A DNA stretch of 44,441 nt from Bacteroidaceae bacterium (GTDB lineage Bacteria; Bacteroidota; Bacteroidia; Bacteroidales; Bacteroidaceae), in contig JAFXVN010000082.1 of NCBI GenBank assembly GCA_017524545.1, positions 1 to 44,441 of the forward strand, written 5' to 3'. The notes beneath the pieces were generated by a model that worked only from the letters and a program-made list of their open reading frames with translations, searched no databases and was not told the origin of the DNA. How positions within the stretch are numbered: the stretch's first letter is position 1; every line of letters begins with the position of its first letter. The position numbers and the translations under genes were made by a program. Below, piece after piece: positions 39,131 to 44,441 of this stretch.

Positions 39131-41305
39131 ATGAAACTCAAACTATTATCACTTGCACTGCTTGCCCAATGCTCTATGGCATGGGCACAGCAAAGCTACA
39201 TGACATCCCAGGATGTCGCAGTCTTTTATCCCGCACAATATGACGCGGCAGCCCACAGTCCTTCGCCCATCTTCATTCGCGAACTGGCTCCGCAAGGCCC
39301 TGTCAGCTCCGCATGGAAACTGCGCCCTGTCTTTTCCACGGAAGAGGGCAAGAGCGTTGTCCGCATCAGGGTGGATGCCGATGCCGACCTTTACGGAGGC
39401 GGTGAGGTGTGGGGACCCTTGCGCCGCAACGGAAAGACCATCGAGTTCTGGAACGTCGATACTCCTTGCTATGGTGTGGACGAGGGTACGCACCTCTACC
39501 AGAGCCATCCCTGGGTGCTCGGCCTTCGCAGCGACGGCACCAGCTTCGGCATCATTGCCGACAACACCTGGCAGGCATGGATGACCACCGATACAGAGGT
39601 TGTGTTCCGTAGCATGGGGCCTGCCTTCCGTATGGTCATCATCGAGAAGAACTCTCCGCAGGAGGTGATGCAAGAGCTTGTGAACCTCACTGGCACGATG
39701 GAGATGCCGCCGCTCTGGTCGCTGGGCTATCAGCAGTGCCGCTACAGCTACCATCCCGACACGCGCGTCAAGGAGATTGCCGACACGCTGCGCCAGTTCC
39801 AAATCCCCAGCGATGTCATTTGGATGGACATCCATTATATGGATGAGTACAAGATTTTCACATGGCATCCGCAGGAGTTCTCTAACCCCAAGGCACTCAA
39901 CGACTATCTGCATAGCAAAAACTTCAAGAGCGTCTATATGATTGACCCGGGTGTCAAGGCGCAGAAGGGCTATTGGGTTGACGACCAGCTCATGGCCAAC
40001 AACTATGCCGTGGTCGATGAGCAGGGCAATCCCTACGTCGGCAAGGTTTGGCCGGGCGACTGCCACTTCCCCGACTTCACACGTCCTGAGGTGCGTTCCT
40101 GGTGGAGCACACTCTATCCTCCCTTCATGGCGCAGGGTGTGGACGGCATCTGGAACGACATGAACGAGCCGGCCGTCTTTGAGGGCCCGCGCTCCTCAAT
40201 GCCTGTCACGAACATACACAAGGGCGGCGACGGCCTGCGTCAGGACGTGCACCTGCGCTACCACAACGTCTTTGGCCTGAACATGGTTCGCGCCAGTCGT
40301 CAGGGCTTGCTTTTGGCGAACCCCACGAAGCGACCCTTTATCCTGAGCCGAAGCAACTTCCTCGGAGGTCATCGCTATGCCGCAACCTGGACGGGCGACA
40401 ACTATTCCAACTGGGAGCAGTTCATGGCTTCCATCCCCATGTCCATCACGCTTGGCTTGAGCGGACAGCCCTTCAACGGCCCCGACATGGGCGGCTTCTG
40501 CGGGGACAGCAATGGCAAGCTTTTGGCCAACTGGACGGCGGTTGGTGTCTATTTTCCCTTTGCCCGCAACCATTGCACCGACAATGGCCGCGCACAGGAG
40601 CCTTGGGCTTTCGACCAGGAGTGCCTCGATGTCTGCCGCACCGCCATCAATCGCCGCTATCGTCTCATGCCATACCTCTATACCCTCTTCCAGGAGGCCA
40701 GCGTGGACGGTATGCCCGTGATGCGTCCCGTCTTCATGGCCGACACAAAGGACAAGAGCCTTCGTGCCGAGCAGAAAGCCTTCATGCTGGGTAGAGACCT
40801 CATCATCATCCCCCGCTGGGCAGGCGATGCCAACCTTCCCGCAGGCGACTGGGATATCCTGCCGCTTGAAGACAAGGACGATGGCTTCCAACCCTACCTC
40901 GCCCAGCGTCCCGGCTCCATCATCCCGATGGCAAACCTCTACCAGAACACCGTGGAGATGAAGACCGACAGCCTCACGCTTCTTGTCAATCCCGATGCTG
41001 ATGGCAAGGCAGAAGGCCGCCTCTATGAGGATGCTGGCGACGGATTCGACTACCGCAACGGCAGCTTTGCAGAGTACAAGATGCAGGCAGTCACCGAAGG
41101 CAAAATGCTGACCGTCAGTCTCCAAAAGGCAGAAGGCAAGAATGTAGAGAAGTCCCGCACCCTTCGCGTCGGCATCGTCTGCGACGGCAAAGTCACCTAC
41201 AGTCCTTGGACATCAGGCAGCACCGTCACCATGAAAGCAGTCGTTGACAAGCAACCCGCCATCGACAAGAAGAAGCTCACTTTCCCCCAAGTCCCGGAAC
41301 TTTAG
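39131..41305 (+). CDS. Secreted GH31 alpha-glucosidase (second copy)
   Basis: A 724-residue exported GH31 enzyme close to classical alpha-glucosidases. The signal peptide ends AWAQQ (about residue 20). LYGGGEVWGPLRRNG is in the N-terminal domain. The barrel has IWMDIHYMD, the nucleophile in GIWNDMNEPAVF (Asp343), the acid/base in ATWTGDNYSNW (Asp423) and GPDMGGFCGD. It hydrolyses terminal alpha-glucosyl or related bonds, probably in the periplasm or at the surface. It starts 26 bases after the SusE/F-like gene, so the three genes likely form one carbohydrate-use operon, though no SusC/SusD pair is in the window. Start ATG at 39131. Confidence 0.95.
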   Translation: MKLKLLSLALLAQCSMAWAQQSYMTSQDVAVFYPAQYDAAAHSPSPIFIRELAPQGPVSSAWKLRPVFSTEEGKSVVRIRVDADADLYGGGEVWGPLRRNGKTIEFWNVDTPCYGVDEGTHLYQSHPWVLGLRSDGTSFGIIADNTWQAWMTTDTEVVFRSMGPAFRMVIIEKNSPQEVMQELVNLTGTMEMPPLWSLGYQQCRYSYHPDTRVKEIADTLRQFQIPSDVIWMDIHYMDEYKIFTWHPQEFSNPKALNDYLHSKNFKSVYMIDPGVKAQKGYWVDDQLMANNYAVVDEQGNPYVGKVWPGDCHFPDFTRPEVRSWWSTLYPPFMAQGVDGIWNDMNEPAVFEGPRSSMPVTNIHKGGDGLRQDVHLRYHNVFGLNMVRASRQGLLLANPTKRPFILSRSNFLGGHRYAATWTGDNYSNWEQFMASIPMSITLGLSGQPFNGPDMGGFCGDSNGKLLANWTAVGVYFPFARNHCTDNGRAQEPWAFDQECLDVCRTAINRRYRLMPYLYTLFQEASVDGMPVMRPVFMADTKDKSLRAEQKAFMLGRDLIIIPRWAGDANLPAGDWDILPLEDKDDGFQPYLAQRPGSIIPMANLYQNTVEMKTDSLTLLVNPDADGKAEGRLYEDAGDGFDYRNGSFAEYKMQAVTEGKMLTVSLQKAEGKNVEKSRTLRVGIVCDGKVTYSPWTSGSTVTMKAVVDKQPAIDKKKLTFPQVPEL

Positions 41306-41327
41306 TAGAGAATATAATATATTCAAC

Positions 41328-41414
41328 AACCACGAATTGCACGAATTACACGAATTGTTAAACTGCAGATTGTCAGTTAATAATATATTCGTGTAATTCG
41401 TGCAATTCGTGGTT
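41328..41414. repeat. Perfect 28-base inverted repeat (CACGAATTG words)
   Basis: Arms 41328-41355 and 41387-41414 are exact reverse complements, each made of three CACGAATTG/CACGAATTA words (period 9). An inner TTAAACTG/CAGTTAA pair is nearly concentric. It lies just after the second GH31 gene and may act as a terminator. The right arm is also read as the last codons of the chimeric remnant on the other strand. Confidence 0.9.
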
Positions 41415-41959
41415 TTGTTCCCTCGTGAGCTGTATTTCCACGATAATGATTTCTCCCTTGGAGTTCTTTGCCTTTACATCGACGCGGTTGAACTTGTCGT
41501 CGAAGCTATCCTGATTGCCTTCGCTCTCCAGAATCTCGTCAATGTGCACCTCTTCATTGAGTAGCACAGTGATGAGTCCCTCCAATACGCCGAAGTTCGC
41601 CTTGTTTCGGAGCGTCTTCCCACGGTCGAGTAAGAGGGTGACATACCAAGGGACTCCACCCGTGATGCTGAATAGTGCCAACAGGTCTGCTGGGGTATAG
41701 TCTGGATTGTAGTCATGCAGGATTTCCTTTAGGACATCAGTCTTGAAATGCCGGAGGGTAATCTTTTCATCGGCACGTCCAAAAAGCGGTTCTTTGTAAT
41801 CCTCGAAAAGAGAATGGTGTCATCTCCACAACGAAGCGAAAGTTCCGTCTTTCCGATACGCCGGCGTCCCATCAAGACAGTCATACGCGCCTCACGCTTA
41901 CTTTGCCTTAATACTTCATCCAGCAACTGCTGTTCTGTTTCCCTGTCATAGAACCTCAT
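41373..41959 (-). pseudogene. Chimeric remnant: AAA ATPase ends joined to an Rpn/PD-(D/E)XK nuclease fragment
   Basis: From ATG at 41959 the first frame gives the start of an AAA ATPase with an intact Walker A (FYDRETEQQLLDEVLRQ...LMGRRRIGKTELS) and ends at GDDTILF near 41815. The coding then moves to another frame and jumps to the C-terminal part of the same family (EDYKEPLFGRADEKITLRHFK...LLALFSITGGVPWYVTLLLD). The middle with Walker B is missing, pointing to an internal deletion of roughly 100 codons. After LLLDRGKTLR it switches without a stop to a fragment resembling Rpn-type nucleases (NKANFGVLEGLITVLLNEE...DKFNRVDVKAKNSKGEIIIVEIQ). It ends in HELHELHEYIIN, encoded by the inverted repeat. 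Not expected to be functional. Confidence 0.8.
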
Positions 41960-42006
41960 AACTCAAAAGTGATAATGGCCATTATGATAATGGCGGTTAT
42001 TGTTTG

Positions 42007-42014
42007 CAAAGGTA
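42007..42014 (-). promoter_or_regulatory. -7 box upstream of the chimeric remnant
   Basis: TACCTTTG on the reverse strand, 48 bases before the ATG at 41959. The leader has ATAATGGCCATTAT palindromes. The promoter may be a relic of the original ATPase gene. Confidence 0.5.
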
Positions 42015-42034
42015 CGGGTGTAGAGATGTCCTAA

Positions 42035-42313
42035 TTATGCAGACTTTGTGATAGTTATAAGATCGGTACGGAGGACAGAGGAGATGCGGGCGAGGGTTCG
42101 CAATGTGAAATTGTGTCGGCCTGTTAGCCATGTGGACACTTCTGGCTCACTCTTGCCCATCTTGCGAGCAAACGCTTTCTGTGTCATACCTTGGTCGGCG
42201 AGTAATTGTGCTATGCGGTCTGCAATAGCATAAGACATGTTGACCTCACGGCGTACGTCGTCAGGAATGTCAGCAACTGCTTGACGGAGAATGGAACTAT
42301 GAATGGTGGTCAT
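42035..42313 (-). CDS. XRE-type helix-turn-helix protein, probable antitoxin
   Basis: A 92-residue DNA-binding protein with a complete XRE helix-turn-helix: IAQLLADQGMTQKAFARKMGKSEPEVSTWLTG followed by NFTLRTLARISSVL. Its ATG overlaps the stop of the preceding gene by 4 bases (ATGA), the arrangement of HigBA-like modules in which the toxin comes first and the antitoxin second. It probably represses the pair's promoter. This gene appears intact, while its partner has an internal stop. Antitoxin role is inferred from size and order. Confidence 0.85.
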   Translation of the reverse strand: MTTIHSSILRQAVADIPDDVRREVNMSYAIADRIAQLLADQGMTQKAFARKMGKSEPEVSTWLTGRHNFTLRTLARISSVLRTDLITITKSA

Positions 42314-42789
42314 AAGCTGAAAGTTTTGTCTGCAATGTCAGAAAAGCTGGAAACTTCGATGGTTATATTGCCGCGCCGCACCTCGGCATGTATAAGTTTG
42401 TCTAATTTTTGAAGACTGATAACATAACCCGATAGTTCGGAATTTTCATCGTAGGTGCGTGTGGTTTTACGTCCACCACCACCGGCAATAAGGATGTTAT
42501 CGGAAAGACGCAAGCAGTAGAGGCGTAATTTACCCGATTCTAAGGGCTACGCGCAGAGATTGTCGGCTATACGTCCTTCTGGACGAAAGTAACGTTCGAG
42601 GAATCCTGCACCTTCTAACATTCGTTGTATGGCAGCGAGAATGATATTCAGGTCACGTACGACGTCGGCTTCATTTTTGAATCGTTCAATGAATTTCTCG
42701 TATTCAGAAAGTGCCTCTCCCTCGAATGTTAGGGAGAAAAGTCCATTACGCTCTGTTTGCGCAAGGTTAGTAATGGTAGCGTTGGGCAT
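42310..42789 (-). pseudogene. Toxin-like partner gene interrupted by one in-frame amber codon
   Basis: The reverse strand has a single frame of 160 codons from ATG at 42789 to TGA at 42310, broken only by TAG at 42547-42549 (codon 81). Before it: NGLFSLTFEGEALSEYEKFIERF...ERYFRPEGRIADNLCA. After it: PLESGKLRLYCLRLSDNILIAGGGGRKTTRTYDEN...GYVISLQKLDKL. From memory, Bacteroidetes proteins of about 150 residues next to XRE genes read CALP-ESGKLRLYCLRLSD here, so TTG (Leu) to TAG is the simplest explanation. Both halves remain well conserved, so the change is recent, a sequencing error, or read through. The family name is not certain to me; HigB-like role is inferred from order. Confidence 0.75.
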
Positions 42790-42810
42790 ATTATTGTTGC
42801 GTATTTAGTG

Positions 42811-42818
42811 CAAAAATA
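42811..42818 (-). promoter_or_regulatory. -7 box of the toxin-antitoxin-like pair
   Basis: TATTTTTG on the reverse strand, 22 bases before the ATG at 42789. No matching -33 box. The rest of the gap 42790-42956 is AT-rich with no gene seen. Confidence 0.5.
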
Positions 42819-42956
42819 CACGGAAATTATGTTATAACCTAATTCATGGAGAAGAAAGTGAACCTGATATGCTGCATAACATATAATTAAGTAGATAACC
42901 AGAATTAATATACCTACTTAAAGTTTACTTCAATCGTTGACGCTGCAAAAAGGGCA

Positions 42957-44210
42957 TTACTTCACCCTTTTGCCGTCGGGGGTATAGGTCTTGTCGTCCT
43001 TGATGATGTAGAGGTGCTTGTCGCGAATGACTTTGCGTGCTTTCGTTGCGTACCAGTTCGGCGGAGTCTCTTTTATGCTGTCGGGGTCGTATGAGAAATA
43101 CTGGTCAAGCAGTTCAATACGTCCGTTTATCCAACCTCCCGTTTTTTCCAGACTATCAACATGTCCGTATATGTCGTAGGGCCGTACTCCCTTGGTCGTT
43201 GCAGTTGCAGTCCAGATACGGAATATCAGGGTACATTTGTCGCCGGCATGATAGGTGACGTCTTCCGAATACACAGGATATTGGGTGAAGTTCTCCCAGT
43301 TATCTTCCGTCTCCCAGTTGGGATTTACAATTGTCCCCCTAATGCATAGGGCGTTCCCCCATTTCGTATATTCCAAGTTATATCCCTCTGAACCGAATCT
43401 GTCCATCCATTGCCTAAAGTAAGATGTATATCTTTCAACGTCAATGAGGTGTTTTTCCCTCAGGGTGACGTATCGGTCTTTCATGTCGTCGAAAAAGTAT
43501 TTCAGGAAAAGCTTCTGTATGCCGCTGTTCCCCTCGAACTCATAGAAGTGCTTCCCCGTATGGACATTCCATTCCGGAGGCAGAAGCATAACGCCTGATG
43601 CGTGGTGCCCGAAAGTGGCGTCCACATCATACGGCTCCAGATACCACTTGGTGCCGTCGTATGTAAACCATTGCCAGTTCTTGCCATGACCGTCGTAGTT
43701 ATTGGTCACGATGGAGTGTACGTAGTAGTCCGTCATACTCTCCGTGTCGAAATACTGCGAGAACTGCCTCTTGAAAGTATCGGCATCTATATTGGAATCG
43801 GCCAGCCTTTGAAGTCCTGCGTAATACTTGCTAAGTCTGATAATGGACTGTTTTACTTTGTTTGTCAACACATGCCCCGGATTGTCGGGGTCATAGTAGG
43901 ACATTGTAGAGTCGATAAGTTCCGTTGGGTTGTCGCCGTCATACGGTTTGTATTGAACCGTGTTTGTGGCAGCATCTTCCATTGTTTCTATGCAATACAG
44001 GCCTTTGGGATTCCGAACCTCAAACTGACTCCAGTTTATTCTGCCATTGAAAATTGTTTCAGCAGCCAATATCCCGTCCAGATATATATGCGAGGCATTG
44101 TCCTTCTCCTGCCCCATGTTCTTGTAGTTCTTCCTTAATGACCATACGTAGAGGCCATAGAATTTGCCATTAAGATAAACATAACACGGGAATCCGTTGG
44201 GATGGCACAT
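42957..44210 (-). CDS. CotH kinase family protein, 5' end damaged
   Basis: 417 residues from the first ATG, but similarity begins earlier. CotH-type proteins have a protein-kinase-like fold and in Bacteroidetes are secreted or surface proteins of unknown role. Visible segments: CYVYLNGKFYGLYVWSLRKN, GRINWSQFEVRNPKGLYCIE, KNWQWFTYDGTKWYLEPYDVDATFGHH and the terminal tail LYIIKDDKTYTPDGKRVK. The same frame is open up to 44315 and encodes AYDVYDDITSDREKPIPWQR...ASEKA without a start codon, so the ATG at 44210 is internal to the domain. The true N-terminus with its signal peptide is missing or displaced. Probably a pseudogene or a frameshifted assembly. Confidence 0.8.
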   Translation of the reverse strand: MCHPNGFPCYVYLNGKFYGLYVWSLRKNYKNMGQEKDNASHIYLDGILAAETIFNGRINWSQFEVRNPKGLYCIETMEDAATNTVQYKPYDGDNPTELIDSTMSYYDPDNPGHVLTNKVKQSIIRLSKYYAGLQRLADSNIDADTFKRQFSQYFDTESMTDYYVHSIVTNNYDGHGKNWQWFTYDGTKWYLEPYDVDATFGHHASGVMLLPPEWNVHTGKHFYEFEGNSGIQKLFLKYFFDDMKDRYVTLREKHLIDVERYTSYFRQWMDRFGSEGYNLEYTKWGNALCIRGTIVNPNWETEDNWENFTQYPVYSEDVTYHAGDKCTLIFRIWTATATTKGVRPYDIYGHVDSLEKTGGWINGRIELLDQYFSYDPDSIKETPPNWYATKARKVIRDKHLYIIKDDKTYTPDGKRVK

Positions 44211-44441
44211 TGCTTTTTCAGAAGCTGTGGTAATCCCTGCCCTCTGCCAGGGGATGGGCTTCTCCCTGTCGGAAGTGATGTCGTCATAGACATCGTATGC
44301 TATTTCCTGACTTCGTCAATGCGACACCCAAACTTCAACGTTGTCCCAAGTCTACCTCAAAGAGGGGACGTATGGCCTTGTGGTCATTAGTCAGGAACAT
44401 GGTCTTAGTGTAGAAACTCCTGTTGTTAGGCATGTGTACTC
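44211..44441 (-). other. Upstream coding sequence of the CotH-like gene, split over frames
   Basis: On the reverse strand one frame is open from the window edge to TGA at 44335 (HMPNNRSFYTKTMFLTNDHKAIRPLFEVDLG), a second gives TTLKFGCRIDEVRK up to a TAG, and the third continues as the main CotH frame from 44315. Read together they form a plausible continuous protein, so one or two indels lie between about 44303 and 44345, near short G and A runs. Confidence 0.6.

Overview
The window looks like a chromosomal segment of a Bacteroidales bacterium, most likely a member of the Prevotellaceae. Three things point there. Many promoters match the Bacteroidetes pattern (TTTG, 19-20 bases, then TAnnTTTG). 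Several genes belong to lineage-typical families (DUF5606, DUF4923, DUF3276, long NusB, YajC-CdaR-CoaE order, an ApgM-type enzyme inside the threonine operon). Several secreted proteins end in the short GR/GQR...NGxK tail common in this group. No rRNA, tRNA, CRISPR array, origin or intact insertion sequence was seen.

Layout. 1-1.9 kb: start of an aldo/keto reductase and a Fic protein with its own promoter and palindromic sites. 1.9-6.3 kb: pyruvate phosphate dikinase (-) and an RlmD-type rRNA methyltransferase (+), divergently transcribed. 6.4-11.7 kb: secreted GH30 and GH35 enzymes, preceded and followed by concentric inverted-repeat elements. 11.8-15.6 kb (-): operon nusB-yajC-cdaR-coaE-DUF5606. 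15.7-17.0 kb: DUF3276 (+) and a DUF4923 lipoprotein (-), separated by a shared terminator. 17.0-24.0 kb (-): lon-tgt-lptG-type permease-DEAD helicase-RluA. 24.1-26.0 kb (+): TrmN6-type methyltransferase and a membrane acyltransferase. 26.0-28.9 kb (-): AAA ATPase and FAD oxidoreductase with a 4-base overlap. 29.1-34.3 kb (+): threonine pathway operon (aspartokinase/homoserine dehydrogenase, proposed homoserine kinase, threonine synthase), then an MFS transporter. 35.7-41.3 kb (+): two GH31 enzymes around a SusE/F-like protein. 41.3-44.4 kb (-): a decayed accessory stretch with a chimeric ATPase/Rpn remnant, a toxin-antitoxin-like pair whose first gene carries an amber codon, and a CotH-like gene with a broken 5' end.

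The most unusual feature is not one gene but a dense population of short repeats. Family A is a GC-rich single or double hairpin of about 35-90 bases that sits in frame inside conserved genes (rlmD, thrC, the MFS gene, coaE, apgM, the FAD oxidoreductase, the GH30 and GH35 genes, and a fragment in lon), often encoding a variant of SNSPLKGE...LREGRGG. Family B consists of 7-9-base words repeated imperfectly. These fill intergenic gaps, form concentric inverted repeats, supply the last codons of coaE, tgt and the rluA-type gene, encode the hydrophobic part of one signal peptide, and sit inside thrA and thrC. Family C is a 21-base palindromic unit, present four times in tandem at one locus and twice at another. 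Together they suggest active or recent spread of small palindromic elements that the proteome tolerates. I do not recall a name for these families.
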